Positions 9,026 to 17,952 of a stretch of 64,000 bases of DNA are shown piece by piece (position 1 is the stretch's first letter; every line of letters starts with the position of its first letter). The DNA comes from Allomuricauda ruestringensis DSM 13258. Its GTDB lineage: Bacteria; Bacteroidota; Bacteroidia; Flavobacteriales; Flavobacteriaceae. The notes under the pieces were generated by a model, which ran no database searches, had not been told where the DNA came from, and saw only the letters and a list, made by a program, of their open reading frames with translations. The position numbers and the translations under genes were made by a program. Location of the stretch: the NCBI RefSeq assembly GCF_000224085.1, contig NC_015945.1:62001-126000 (forward strand), written 5' to 3'.

Positions 9026-9041
9026 TGTAACTTTAGTTACA
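9026..9041. promoter_or_regulatory. Palindrome TGTAACTTTAGTTACA, Crp/Fnr-type geometry
   Basis: TGTAA-N6-TTACA has the spacing of Crp/Fnr-family operators. The arms TGTAACT/AGTTACA are perfect 7-mers, extending to 8 with the flanking A/T. It lies 34 bp before the ATG at 9075, in the position of an operator for that operon. Alternatively the following C plus six T residues could make it a weak terminator hairpin. Confidence 0.5.
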
Positions 9042-9074
9042 TCTTTTTTGCCTAATTAATGTTTTCTTTGGAAT

Positions 9075-9449
9075 ATGCCGGGAATCCACAAATCCACATT
9101 CGACATCCGCATCCTGTTAACCGCTTTGTTGGTAGGTTTGCTTTTGGTGGCGCCCTGCAAAGTCCGTAACTCCTTGGAACATGCCCTTGGGCTGGAAAAA
9201 TCCGAGGTCTCCAATAAAATAAAAACTACCGTATCCACTTCCTGCGCTTCCTACGAGGCCGTGCAGCATAGCGAGAATACATCATCACACCAGCTGGATA
9301 GGACCACTGCCCTATTACCAGCCGTGGCAACACCCAGCTATTTTACCGTTTCCAATAGCGGAAAGAACCTTTACACTGCCGAAAAGCAACGCTTAGCTTC
9401 GGTAGTTCCCCTCTACATTTTATATCGGCAGTTCAAAATCTATTCGTAA
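9075..9449 (+). CDS. Small membrane-anchored protein with CKVRNSLE motif, function unknown
   Basis: 124 aa. One hydrophobic segment (about residues 11-27) precedes a Cys in VAPCKVRNSLEHALGLEKSEVSNKIKTT, so it may be a single-pass membrane protein or lipoprotein. Two further Cys/Ser-rich residues follow (STSCASYEA). The remainder is low in hydrophobic content and ends in LYILYRQFKIYS. I recall similar short flavobacterial proteins but no function. It is 64 bp upstream of the metallophosphatase gene and downstream of a Crp/Fnr-like palindrome, so it probably heads that operon. Confidence 0.65.
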   Translation: MPGIHKSTFDIRILLTALLVGLLLVAPCKVRNSLEHALGLEKSEVSNKIKTTVSTSCASYEAVQHSENTSSHQLDRTTALLPAVATPSYFTVSNSGKNLYTAEKQRLASVVPLYILYRQFKIYS

Positions 9450-9513
9450 GTAGTCCTTTCTACATCAGGCATTGCCTACCCCCTTATCTTTTGACTAATT
9501 ATAAAATATAAAC

Positions 9514-11142
9514 ATGCAGACTATAAAATATTTGGGCCTTGTCGCCCTGCTCTTCGGAACCCTATCCGCTTGCAAGGACAGCAAAACCCCTGCGCAAGAC
9601 ACCGAACAGACCATCACCATATTACAGACCGCCGATATTCACGGGCAGTTGTTCCCCCACGACGAACTTTTTTGGGAAAACGAACACATCACCTTTAGAA
9701 AATTGGGAGGGCTCGCCCATGTAAAAACTCTTTTTGAGGACGAACGCAGCAAAAACCCCAAAGGCACCTTGATCTTGGATGGTGGCGACATGATCCAAGG
9801 AAGTGCTTTTGCCGCACTTTCGGAAGGGAAGGCCTTTGCCCCCATCATCCAAGAAATGGGCTACGATTTTCTAATTCCGGGTAACTGGGAAGTGGTATAT
9901 GGAAAGAAAACCATGATGGACGTGCTCACCCAGTATGACACTCCGGTAATTTCGGCCAATATGTACCACGAAGCCACGGGAGAATCTTTGTTTCCGCAGT
10001 ATTTTGTAAAAGAATTGAAAGGCGTAAAACTGGGGTTTATCTCCTATAACGATCCTGAAATTCCAGTGCGACAGAATCCATCCTTCAGCAAAGGTATCCG
10101 TTTTGACCCCATCGAGGAAAACTTGGAAGCCCTGATCACCGAACTTAAGGACAACCAAAAGGTGGATGTGCTGTTTTTGGTAACGCACATCGGCATCAGC
10201 AAACAATACGATTTGGCCAACAACCCCGCCTTGGAGCGGGTGGACTACGTGCTGGGCAACGATACCCACGAACGAATCCGTAAACCCTTGCAGGCCAAAT
10301 ACACCAAAGTAACCGAGCCAGGGGCATTTGCGTCCTTTGTCGGCAAGCTTACCTTAACGGTTAAAGACGGCAAAGTGGTGAACGAAGATTACGATCTTTT
10401 GGAAGTGGACCCATCAACATACGCAGCAGATGAAAAAGTGGCCCAAATTATTGAAACAGCAACCGCTCCATATCAAGAAGAAGCGAATCAAGTGTTGGGA
10501 TATACCGGTGTTCCGCTCTACCGTTATTTTGTAGTGGAAAATCCCATGGACAATTTTATTACCGATGCGGCCCGATGGAAAACAGGGGTGGATATTTCCA
10601 TTTCCAATGGATTCCGATTCAGCACCCCAATCTCGGTGGAAGAAGGTAGTAAATCGCCTATCACCAAAGCGGATTTGTGGAGCATGCTCCCTGTAAATGA
10701 AAAGGTGAAAATTGGAAAGGCCAGCGGTAAACAAATCAAGGATTGGTTGGAAAAAGAATTGCACAATGTATTCGCACAAAACCCTACGGAACGTTTTGGC
10801 GGCTGGTTGGTGCGCTTTTCGGGCATGGAACTGACTTTCTATGCGAACAAACCAATGGGAGAGCGCGTAGCGTCCATAATAATTGGCGGCAAACCCATTC
10901 AAGATGACAAACTGTACACCATGTCCGCTTGTCGTAGGGAGGGTGAGCCCCTTCCTACCCTCTGCCGTATGCCCAACACCGTAGAAACCGAAGTGATGGA
11001 CTACACCATCCACGATGTGATTGAGGAATACCTCAAAGAAAAGGGCACCATTGCCCCAACTTTGGACGGTCGTGCCAAGGCCTTGGATTTGGGGCCCAAT
11101 GTATTATCGCAATTACCGGGCACGGATTATCAATTCCATTAA
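9514..11142 (+). CDS. 5'-nucleotidase/SoxB-like metallophosphatase lipoprotein
   Basis: 542 aa. A lipoprotein signal has its lipobox at LSAC (Cys20). The calcineurin-like metallophosphatase domain shows TADIHGQL (Asp41, His43), LDGGDMIQGS, PGNWE and a THIG motif. The C-terminal 5'-nucleotidase domain includes NFITDAARW and SNGFRFSTP. UshA, CpdB and the thiosulfohydrolase SoxB share this architecture. The GNWEVVYG segment resembles SoxB's GHWEFTYG, and the DoxX- and DsrE-like genes downstream make a sulfur role possible. A plain periplasmic nucleotidase is the conservative call. Gaps to the next genes are 9 bp and 1 bp. Confidence 0.87.
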   Translation: MQTIKYLGLVALLFGTLSACKDSKTPAQDTEQTITILQTADIHGQLFPHDELFWENEHITFRKLGGLAHVKTLFEDERSKNPKGTLILDGGDMIQGSAFAALSEGKAFAPIIQEMGYDFLIPGNWEVVYGKKTMMDVLTQYDTPVISANMYHEATGESLFPQYFVKELKGVKLGFISYNDPEIPVRQNPSFSKGIRFDPIEENLEALITELKDNQKVDVLFLVTHIGISKQYDLANNPALERVDYVLGNDTHERIRKPLQAKYTKVTEPGAFASFVGKLTLTVKDGKVVNEDYDLLEVDPSTYAADEKVAQIIETATAPYQEEANQVLGYTGVPLYRYFVVENPMDNFITDAARWKTGVDISISNGFRFSTPISVEEGSKSPITKADLWSMLPVNEKVKIGKASGKQIKDWLEKELHNVFAQNPTERFGGWLVRFSGMELTFYANKPMGERVASIIIGGKPIQDDKLYTMSACRREGEPLPTLCRMPNTVETEVMDYTIHDVIEEYLKEKGTIAPTLDGRAKALDLGPNVLSQLPGTDYQFH

Positions 11143-11151
11143 AGCAGGGCT

Positions 11152-11550
11152 ATGCAAAACAATAAAGTTGAAGTTGGCCGGAGCTCGATAGCCGTGTTAC
11201 GGGTCATGGTGAGTTTGATATTCATCGTGGCCAGTTTAAACCATTTGATCAATACCGATAAGGCCGTTGCTCGCATCGAAAATGCCAAGTTTGGAGCTTT
11301 GGGTCATTTATTGGGGCCACCGGAGTTTTCGGTGATTGCCTCTGGAGTGGTGATGCTGCTTGCCGGTATTGCTTTAGCTGTGGGCTTCAAGACCAAATGG
11401 TCGGCCTTACTGTTGATCTTGATGCTTATTCCCATCACTTTGACCATTCAATTGGGTCAAATGGCGACCGTAGGGCCGTTGTTCAAGAATATTGCTATTC
11501 TGGGAGGGCTCCTCTTTTTTGTACTGAATCCAAAACTTAAAAAACAATAA
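11152..11550 (+). CDS. DoxX-like membrane protein
   Basis: 132 aa with four predicted membrane helices: about residues 15-30, a segment around LGPPEFSVIASGVVMLLAGIALAVGF, WSALLLILMLIPIT, and IAILGGLLFFVLNP. This small four-helix layout fits the DoxX/DoxD superfamily, linked in some organisms to thiosulfate:quinone oxidoreductase or redox complexes. It sits 9 bp after the metallophosphatase gene and 1 bp before the DsrE-like gene, so all three are almost certainly one transcript. The exact function is unknown. Confidence 0.8.
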   Translation: MQNNKVEVGRSSIAVLRVMVSLIFIVASLNHLINTDKAVARIENAKFGALGHLLGPPEFSVIASGVVMLLAGIALAVGFKTKWSALLLILMLIPITLTIQLGQMATVGPLFKNIAILGGLLFFVLNPKLKKQ

Positions 11551-11551
11551 A

Positions 11552-11977
11552 ATGAAACAATTATTCACTATAGCTATTATGACTATCACCCTGTTGGGAG
11601 GGCTGACCGAAGTCAGTGCGCAAAGCACCTACAACAAAGATCAGAACAACTACATTGTGCTTACCCGCAAAATTCCACAATTAAAGGCCATCTTGTTGGC
11701 CGCTGATGAACTGGCTACCGATGATGGTGCCCAGTTCGGGGAGTTCCATGTGGTTATCTGCGGAGAGACGGTGAAAGGACTAACAGACATGGAACAAATG
11801 CAACCGTTTCTGGATTTGGCCAAAAGTGAAAAAATAAAACTGCTGGCCTGTGGTTTTTCCCTTAAAAAATTCGGGGTGGATGCCACAAAATTGCCCAAGG
11901 AGATGGGGGTGGTAGCCAATGGGATTCTGTATGATTTTAAGCTACAAAAAGATGGGTTTTTAAGCATTACTTTGTAA
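11552..11977 (+). CDS. DsrE/F-like protein with signal peptide
   Basis: 141 aa. A signal peptide (about 1-24, ending SAQS) precedes a DsrE-type alpha/beta fold: LKAILLAADELATDDGAQFGEFHVVICGETV, then IKLLACGFSLKKFGVD, where the Cys occupies the position of the family's conserved cysteine, and the final KEMGVVANGILYDFKLQ. DsrE-like proteins carry or transfer sulfur. An exported version fits an extracytoplasmic sulfur role with the neighbouring DoxX-like protein and metallophosphatase. A terminator follows at 11998. Confidence 0.8.
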   Translation: MKQLFTIAIMTITLLGGLTEVSAQSTYNKDQNNYIVLTRKIPQLKAILLAADELATDDGAQFGEFHVVICGETVKGLTDMEQMQPFLDLAKSEKIKLLACGFSLKKFGVDATKLPKEMGVVANGILYDFKLQKDGFLSITL

Positions 11978-11997
11978 AAAAACCTGGTTTTGTTGTT

Positions 11998-12030
11998 AAA
12001 GGGGCGTTGGAAACATCGCCCCTTTTTCTT
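11998..12030 (+). terminator. Rho-independent terminator after the DsrE-like gene
   Basis: Stem AAAGGGGCG (11998-12006) pairs with CGCCCCTTT (12017-12025), loop of 10 nt, followed by a T-rich run. It lies between convergent genes. Confidence 0.85.
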
Positions 12031-12062
12031 TTTTGGTACATTAAGGGAAATCCGAGGTCCCA

Positions 12063-13877
12063 TTATTTTTTCATCACTGGAATTTCTAAATAACTGTCCC
12101 CATACCATTTAATGGTCAAAGGTTCTTTGGCATCCTTGATGGTTTCTTCACTGACATTTTTACCTGTACCATAATTGATTTCAGAAAAGGGGTCTTTAAT
12201 TCCATTGACCACCACGACCAACCGACTGCCCTTACTTATTTTCCTACTTGTCATCCGTACGATTCCAAATGGGAGTTTTACCTTTTCATGGGGTGTCAAT
12301 AATTGTCGGTGCTCCCAATCTCGCACATAACTGGCCCTGCCCACATAGGGCAAGGTCAGTGCAAAGAATTTTCCATCAGGGGTCTGCTCGAACAACACAA
12401 CTTTATAATCAAAATCCTTTTTATTGATGGATACCGAAATCTCCCCTCCAAAAGAACCGTTCAGTTCAAAATCGGCATCAAAAGGTTGGGTTGCAAAGGA
12501 AAAACCATGTCCCACTAGTAAACTGTCCTCAACAATGTTCCTCCAGCCACTTGAGTTCCAGGTTAGATTGCTTCGGTCGGTAAAGTCAATGGTCTGTTCT
12601 AAATATTCATTAGCATCTACAGGCTGCTCAGAAAGCTTGTAATGGATATCTTGTCCATTATTTCCGGTATCAAACAGCGATGCAAAGCCAACTCCCGAAC
12701 GCTCGTTGCTCAAATAATATTTGAGTGTGTCATTCGCCATTTCTTGCAGCGAGGGGGCGTGCCCCCATGCATTGGCCCCCATAACCTGATAGTTGATCTT
12801 GTCTTCTAATAAATCTGGCTTGGCTTCACCTTTTAATACATAATCGAACCAATCAAAAATCAATTCCGTGATATCGATTTGGGCCACGGGGTCTATATCG
12901 TACCCAAAAATATGGGCATTGGGTTTTTCTTGGGCTCCAAAATGGGTGTATGGTCCTATAACCAAATAATGCTCCGCATTTTTGTTGTATTTGGTATGCT
13001 CATTTAAATAATACTGCGTTCCTATTTGCCCACCATCATAGTAGCCTGTTGTTGCCAAAACGGGAATGTTTATATGCGCAAACTCCTCTTGGTAGGGCAT
13101 CATGTTTTGCCAATAGGCATCGTAGGTAGGGTGTAATAACCGCTCCCGAAACTGTGGGTTAGGCAATCCGTCCAAGCTATCCATGACATTGTAGGCCACC
13201 CCTTTTTCAAACCATTTTATGTTAAGGTCTCGCCACCTTTGACCATTATAATACAAAGTGGTGTCCAAATACTTGTTGTTGGAAACGTAATGGTGCCAAG
13301 GAAAGTGGAAATTAAAATAAACTCCATTTTCCATGGGTTCAGCAATACCCGGCGCTGCCGAAACAGACGGGACAATGGTTTTTAATGCCGAGTGCACCTT
13401 ATGTTTTACAGAAGCCCATTGAGTAAACCCGACATAGCTACCACCATACATCCCCACTTTTTGGTTGCTCCAATCTTGTTTACTGATCCAATCGATTAGC
13501 TCGTAGGTGTCCGTTGCCTCATATTTATAGGGGACAATCGAATCAGGGCTCAAGCCCTTGCCACGAGTGTACGAAACCACCCCCACATACCCATGGTCCG
13601 CAGCCATTTTGGCTCTTTTTAGGTCGCTTTTACGTGCGTAGATGGTATGAAACAACACGGCTGGACTTGGTTCCGAAGCCTCGGCATTTCGAACTACGAT
13701 TGCATGGATTCTTGCTCCATCACCGGTTGAAATCAATATACTGTCCTGAACCAAATACGTTTTGCCGTCTTCCGTGATCGTTCTTGGGGTTTGAACGGGG
13801 GCTTGTTCCTTGCATGAGGTTACAAAACAGAGGGCTACCACTGCAAGAATAAATATTTTGTTGATTGAATTTTTCAT
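12063..13877 (-). CDS. CocE/NonD-family alpha/beta hydrolase lipoprotein
   Basis: 604 aa. The signal peptide ends at a lipobox Cys at about residue 22 (CFVTSC). The X-Pro dipeptidyl-peptidase S15 domain has the nucleophile in MYGGSYVGFTQW (Ser147), an Asp in TTGYYDGGQ and a His in IGPYTHFGAQ. A C-terminal galactose-binding-like XPD_C beta domain follows (about 400-600). Family members cleave esters such as cocaine, beta-lactam side chains, or glutaryl-amides; the real substrate is unknown. It is anchored outside the cytoplasm and is a single gene, with no close partner on either side. Confidence 0.88.
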   Translation of the reverse strand: MKNSINKIFILAVVALCFVTSCKEQAPVQTPRTITEDGKTYLVQDSILISTGDGARIHAIVVRNAEASEPSPAVLFHTIYARKSDLKRAKMAADHGYVGVVSYTRGKGLSPDSIVPYKYEATDTYELIDWISKQDWSNQKVGMYGGSYVGFTQWASVKHKVHSALKTIVPSVSAAPGIAEPMENGVYFNFHFPWHHYVSNNKYLDTTLYYNGQRWRDLNIKWFEKGVAYNVMDSLDGLPNPQFRERLLHPTYDAYWQNMMPYQEEFAHINIPVLATTGYYDGGQIGTQYYLNEHTKYNKNAEHYLVIGPYTHFGAQEKPNAHIFGYDIDPVAQIDITELIFDWFDYVLKGEAKPDLLEDKINYQVMGANAWGHAPSLQEMANDTLKYYLSNERSGVGFASLFDTGNNGQDIHYKLSEQPVDANEYLEQTIDFTDRSNLTWNSSGWRNIVEDSLLVGHGFSFATQPFDADFELNGSFGGEISVSINKKDFDYKVVLFEQTPDGKFFALTLPYVGRASYVRDWEHRQLLTPHEKVKLPFGIVRMTSRKISKGSRLVVVVNGIKDPFSEINYGTGKNVSEETIKDAKEPLTIKWYGDSYLEIPVMKK

Positions 13878-13965
13878 TTTGATTGATTTTAAGTTCAGGA
13901 CATAACCGTCCTAAAGCAATATGTTTTTGCTGTTCGTTATCTTGATTTGATTGAATGTGAAATCG

Positions 13966-14691
13966 CTACAAACTGTTCCGTTTTTTGAACTTTACCGATT
14001 GCCTGCTCGAGAGCGCTATCTTTTCCCCTGTGGTCAATACCAACTGCAGTTTGTTGTTGAAATACGGGTGGATTTCCTTGATGTATTCCGTATTGATGAT
14101 TTGACTTCGGTTGGCCCGAAAAAACGTATTTGGGTCCAATTTTTCTTCCAGTTGGTTGAGGGAGCGTTTGATCATGGCTTTTTTATCTCCAAAATACAGG
14201 CGTGCATAATTTTCCAAGGATTCGATTAAACTTATCTCGGCCAACGCAATAAAGTATACCTTTTCGCCATCCTTGATAAATATTTTTTGATGGCTTGCCA
14301 AGGGTGCTTTTTGCGCTTCTTCCTTCTTTTGCAGTTCCAGCTTTACCTTTTCGATGGTTTGGGCAAAGCGCTCCTCCCTTAGCGGTTTTACCAAATAATC
14401 CAAGGCATTTACTTCAAAAGCTTGGACAGCGTATTGATCATAGGCCGTTGTAAACACCACTTCGGGAACGGTTCCCAACTCCTCCAACAGATCAAAGCCC
14501 GATTTCTCCGGCATATGAATATCCAAAAAGATGATATCCGGTTGTTCTTTTTCTATCAGACCAATAGCAACCTCTACATTGTTCGCTTCACCTACAATTT
14601 CAAATTCGGGATAGCTTTCAAGGGCTCTTCGGACCTCTTCTCGGGCCAAGCGCTCATCATCTATGATCAAAGTTGTATACGTACTCATCAT
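13966..14691 (-). CDS. LytTR-family response regulator
   Basis: 241 aa. Receiver domain (about 1-125) has the acidic pair DD(11-12), phospho-acceptor Asp57 in IIFLDIHMP, the Thr in VVFTTAYD and a Lys in YLVKPL. A LytTR DNA-binding domain (about 140-240) contains IFIKDGEKVYFI, LESLENYARLY and FFRANRSQIIN. It overlaps the histidine kinase gene by 4 bp (ATGA type), forming a LytS/LytR-like two-component pair. Its targets are not evident. The start could be the first or second Met of MMSTY. Confidence 0.95.
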   Translation of the reverse strand: MMSTYTTLIIDDERLAREEVRRALESYPEFEIVGEANNVEVAIGLIEKEQPDIIFLDIHMPEKSGFDLLEELGTVPEVVFTTAYDQYAVQAFEVNALDYLVKPLREERFAQTIEKVKLELQKKEEAQKAPLASHQKIFIKDGEKVYFIALAEISLIESLENYARLYFGDKKAMIKRSLNQLEEKLDPNTFFRANRSQIINTEYIKEIHPYFNNKLQLVLTTGEKIALSSRQSVKFKKRNSL

Positions 14692-15761
14692 TTTTCAATT
14701 GGAATCATTAATGTGGCAACCACCCTGTTTTCCGAAGGGGTATCAACCTTAAATTCAGCCCTGCCCTCATATTGCAACAAAAGCCGTTCATTAAGATTTT
14801 TAAGCCCTACCCCCTTATGCTTTCCTTTGGAAAGATTTCCGGGGTTTTTAACACTTATCACCACATGGTCGTTCTTCTTTTGAACCGAAATTTCCACGGT
14901 GCCTCCTTCCAACTGTTTATCTATCCCGTGTTTGATAGCGTTTTCTACCAAAAGTTGAATACTTAATGGCGGGATTTTAAAGTTTTCAAGCGTGTGGTCA
15001 ATATCAAAAGTAATATTCAGGCGTTCCTCAAATCGAAGTTTTTCCAACTCCACATAATCCTTTACCAATGCCATTTCTTCTGCAATGGATATGGTAGTAT
15101 GCTCTTTTTCATACAATGATGAACGCAATAAGTCAGATAACAAGTCGATGGCCCTTCGTGCACTTTTCGGGTTTTCAAACACCAAGGCTTTGATGGAATT
15201 CAAGGAATTGAACAAAAAATGCGGATTCAACTGTGCAGCTAGATTGTCCAACTGACTTTGCTTTGCAATTACCGAAAGCTGGGCGTTTGTTTTGGCCGTA
15301 TGTACCTCTTTAATATAGAAGTGATAGGCATGATAGGCCAATACCCAAATGGACATATGCCGTAGTCCCGTGATTAAAACAGGGTTCCAAACCAAAAGGT
15401 TTATTGAAAAGGTATTAGAATCATTAATTAAATAGATGTATACTGACGTTTTTAGGTTCATGATAAGCATAAACAAAACCGCCAATATTAAAATTGACGG
15501 CACAACTTTTCGTATCAACTTTTTGATTCCCAACTGGTTCCAATTTGACCTTAGGGCTACCAAACGGTAGGTATGCGTAAGGCCAATACAAATGGCAACA
15601 TCCAATATATAATTGATTAAAGCTTGAGTAATGGTAAACTGATCCCGTACCAAAGCAATGTAAAGCCACAAAAGGGAAACAAGGCCCCAGCCAATAAATT
15701 GGCATTTCCAATAGAGGGATAGTCTTGTATTTGTCGTTTTGTTCGGCATGGAACCATTCAT
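14688..15761 (-). CDS. LytS/YehU-type sensor histidine kinase
   Basis: 357 aa. About four membrane helices in the first 160 residues form the input region. The His_kinase domain has the phospho-acceptor His in LNPHFLFNSLNSIKAL (about residue 200). The HATPase domain shows the N box in LLVENAIKHGID and a G box around GKHKGVGLKN. Such kinases pair with LytTR regulators, here encoded 4 bp overlapping downstream. The gene begins 24 bp after the broken lipoprotein gene at 15786-16374 and may be cotranscribed with it. The signal sensed is unknown. Confidence 0.93.
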   Translation of the reverse strand: MNGSMPNKTTNTRLSLYWKCQFIGWGLVSLLWLYIALVRDQFTITQALINYILDVAICIGLTHTYRLVALRSNWNQLGIKKLIRKVVPSILILAVLFMLIMNLKTSVYIYLINDSNTFSINLLVWNPVLITGLRHMSIWVLAYHAYHFYIKEVHTAKTNAQLSVIAKQSQLDNLAAQLNPHFLFNSLNSIKALVFENPKSARRAIDLLSDLLRSSLYEKEHTTISIAEEMALVKDYVELEKLRFEERLNITFDIDHTLENFKIPPLSIQLLVENAIKHGIDKQLEGGTVEISVQKKNDHVVISVKNPGNLSKGKHKGVGLKNLNERLLLQYEGRAEFKVDTPSENRVVATLMIPIEK

Positions 15762-15785
15762 TTTTAGGGCTCTTGTTTTGCTTGG

Positions 15786-16374
15786 TTATTGCAACTCGGG
15801 TTTTGAATAACTGGTAAGTTCATTTACATACACCCCATACCCATCCTCATTAATATGCTTGATATATGTTTTTAACGCTGGGGAATACCACCAAATATCC
15901 GTCATTTCCCCTTTAAAACCTCTAGAATTTGTTACAATTCCTTTGTATACTATTTTATACGCCTTGAATGTTCCGGCGACCACATTTAACTCTTCAAATG
16001 AAACAATTTCAGCATCTTGACTGGTTTTCCCCCGTAGTACCTTCATTATTTTCCCATTCTGACTCGTATTTCCATTTTTTTCCAACCTGCAAAGGCCAAT
16101 TACGAAACGGGGTACTACTCTGCTTTTGATTTGTGGTTTTCGAAATTTGAACGGTATCAGCCCCATTCCAGAGCCCCATAGTTCCATTATAGTTCACGAC
16201 TTCCTGGATGTCTTCCCCTTGTGCACGAATCTCTCCTTCCACTGCGCGTTCCCATTTCCAAGTCCATTTTTCTCCAATGGTATAATCCTTTAAAGTTGGT
16301 TGGTTGGTTTTTGTGGATGCACAATTACTGAAGACCAGTAGCAGTGCGAAGTGGAATATTACTTTTCTTGTCAT
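15786..16374 (-). pseudogene. Frameshifted small lipoprotein gene
   Basis: Two overlapping open frames each hold half of one protein. The first (start 16374) has a lipoprotein signal (VFSNCAS) and runs to VGKKWKYESEWENN before stopping. The second (ending 15786) continues with SQDAEIVSFEELNVVAGTFKAYKIVYKG to the end. A run of five C on the + strand (16029-16033, five G in the gene) marks the break: removing one base joins the frames into about 195 aa. Either a real phase-variable or dead gene, or a sequencing error. The protein contains a beta-rich segment typical of DUF3108-like lipoproteins, but I cannot name it. Confidence 0.75.
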
Positions 16375-16690
16375 TGCTGTTGTTTTTTGATTGATGAATA
16401 ATTCTTGTTTTGATCATATCTATTATGAACAACTGGTACAAAGCAATGAAAAACATCCAACCCCAAGAAGAGAAAGTACATGAGCGCATGAAACTTGAGT
16501 TGAGCGTAAAAAATAGAGGCGACTTACCATGGAAATAATATGTTCCCATCCAAAAAAAACAATTTCAAGGTCATTTAGGCCTAACCACCAACAAAATACT
16601 GCTAAAACTTAAAAATTGGTATAACACCTTGCATTGTGTGATTATTGTTAAGGCCTATGGTTGGGGACTTATCGGGAAAATTGAATAGAC
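16375..16690. other. 316-bp intergenic stretch with no gene seen
   Basis: The stretch lies between the start of the broken lipoprotein gene and the stop of the nucleotidyltransferase gene, both on the minus strand. A 74-codon open frame (16325-16549) has no recognisable domain and overlaps the lipoprotein start. It presumably holds the promoter for the lipoprotein-kinase-regulator set. No palindrome or terminator stands out. Confidence 0.6.
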
Positions 16691-17869
16691 TTAGTAGTTC
16701 CGCCACTTTTTGGTAAACTCAAAAACGTGTTCCAGTATCTTGGCTTCGGTTTCGTTGAATTCCATATTACGGCGTTTCATCATAGCCTCGGCCACTTCAA
16801 AAGCCTTATTGGTCCTAAACGCGGTGTAGCCTGCCGTTGCGCCGCCCCAGCTAAAACTGGGAATAAAGTTTCTGGGGAATCCGCTGCCAAATATGTTGGC
16901 GCTTACCCCAATCACCGTTCCTGTGTTGAACATTACATTGATACCACATTTGCTGTGGTCACCCATCATCAACCCACAAAATTGCAGTCCTGTTTTGGCA
17001 AAACCTTCGGTTTTGTAGTTCCACAGGCGTACGGGCGCATAATTATTTTTCAAATTAGAGGTATTGGTGTCGGCCCCAATATTGCACCACTCCCCTAGCA
17101 CGGAGTTTCCAAGGAAACCATCGTGCCCTTTGTTGGAATTGGCAAACAGTACCGCATTATTCACTTCCCCGCCCAATTTGCAGCCCGGTCCAGCGGTAAC
17201 GGCACCGTAGATCTTGGCGCCCATCTTTAAAATGGCGCTTTCGCAAAGGGCCAATCCACCTCGTACCATACAACCTTCCATCATCAAGGCGTTTTTACCA
17301 ATATAAATAGGGCCTGTGGAGGCATTCAAAATACAGAACTCCACCGTGGCTCCTTCTTCGATAAAAATATTCTCTGGGTTCTTAACTTGGTTGGTATCGG
17401 GAATGGGTTGACTGGTTCTTCCCTCGGTCAATACATCAAAATCAGCTTGAAGCGCCCTTGCGTTGTTGGAAAAAATGTCCCAAGTATGTTTAATGGTCAG
17501 CACGTCACCATCAAAAGCAACGGTTGTATATGTTGATGTGTCAAAATTCCCTTCGGGCTTTTCTGCCACGTAAGCAATGTAATCCGTACCTGCCATCAAA
17601 GCTTCTCCCATTTTTAAGTTGTTGATGGCATCGATCAAAGATTGATTGGGCAAATAACTGCCATTGATTACGGTGTTTTCTGCCGCGACCGTCAAGGGAT
17701 ACTTTTCGGACATGTAATCTTCGGTTTGAAAACTCACGGATGCGTTCAGCCATTTTTCCCATTTTTCATGGATGGTCAAAATACCCACCCGAATCTCGGA
17801 TACGGGGCGTGTGAACGTAAAGGGAAAAAGGTCTTCGCGGTGATTACCGTCTGAAAGGATATAGTTCAT
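16691..17869 (-). CDS. GlmU-like sugar nucleotidyltransferase with left-handed beta-helix
   Basis: 392 aa from the ATG at 17869; a longer open frame starts at 17917, but homologous proteins typically begin MNYILSD. The N-terminal part is a divergent nucleotidyltransferase (LFPFTFTRPVSEIRVGIL, about 15-32). From about residue 170 hexapeptide-like repeats (IYIGKNALMMEGCMVRGG, AKIYGAVTAGPGCKLGG) form a left-handed beta-helix as in GlmU. The likely product is a UDP-GlcNAc or related sugar-nucleotide pyrophosphorylase for envelope glycans. A terminator hairpin lies just 25 bp upstream, between this gene and L31. Confidence 0.87.
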   Translation of the reverse strand: MNYILSDGNHREDLFPFTFTRPVSEIRVGILTIHEKWEKWLNASVSFQTEDYMSEKYPLTVAAENTVINGSYLPNQSLIDAINNLKMGEALMAGTDYIAYVAEKPEGNFDTSTYTTVAFDGDVLTIKHTWDIFSNNARALQADFDVLTEGRTSQPIPDTNQVKNPENIFIEEGATVEFCILNASTGPIYIGKNALMMEGCMVRGGLALCESAILKMGAKIYGAVTAGPGCKLGGEVNNAVLFANSNKGHDGFLGNSVLGEWCNIGADTNTSNLKNNYAPVRLWNYKTEGFAKTGLQFCGLMMGDHSKCGINVMFNTGTVIGVSANIFGSGFPRNFIPSFSWGGATAGYTAFRTNKAFEVAEAMMKRRNMEFNETEAKILEHVFEFTKKWRNY

Positions 17870-17890
17870 AGCGCAGCTTTGAATACCGTA

Positions 17891-17926
17891 AAAATAAAAA
17901 ACGCCCTCGAAAACCATCGAGAGCGT
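17891..17926 (-). terminator. Terminator or attenuator between L31 and the nucleotidyltransferase
   Basis: On the minus strand a hairpin of ACGCTCTCGATGG and TTTTCGAGGGCGT (17901-17926, one mismatch) is followed by TTTTTTATTTTT (complement of 17891-17900). It lies 27 bp after the L31 stop and ends 22 bp before the next ATG, so it stops the L31 transcript or attenuates read-through. Confidence 0.75.
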
Positions 17927-17952
17927 CTATATATTTCGTTAAAAAGTGCGAC

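Noticed and set aside
16325..16549. 74-codon minus-strand open frame
   Set aside because: It overlaps the start of the lipoprotein gene in another frame and shows no signal or domain.
17870..17917. Upstream extension of the nucleotidyltransferase
   Set aside because: It would start inside the terminator hairpin; the family begins MNYILSD at 17869.
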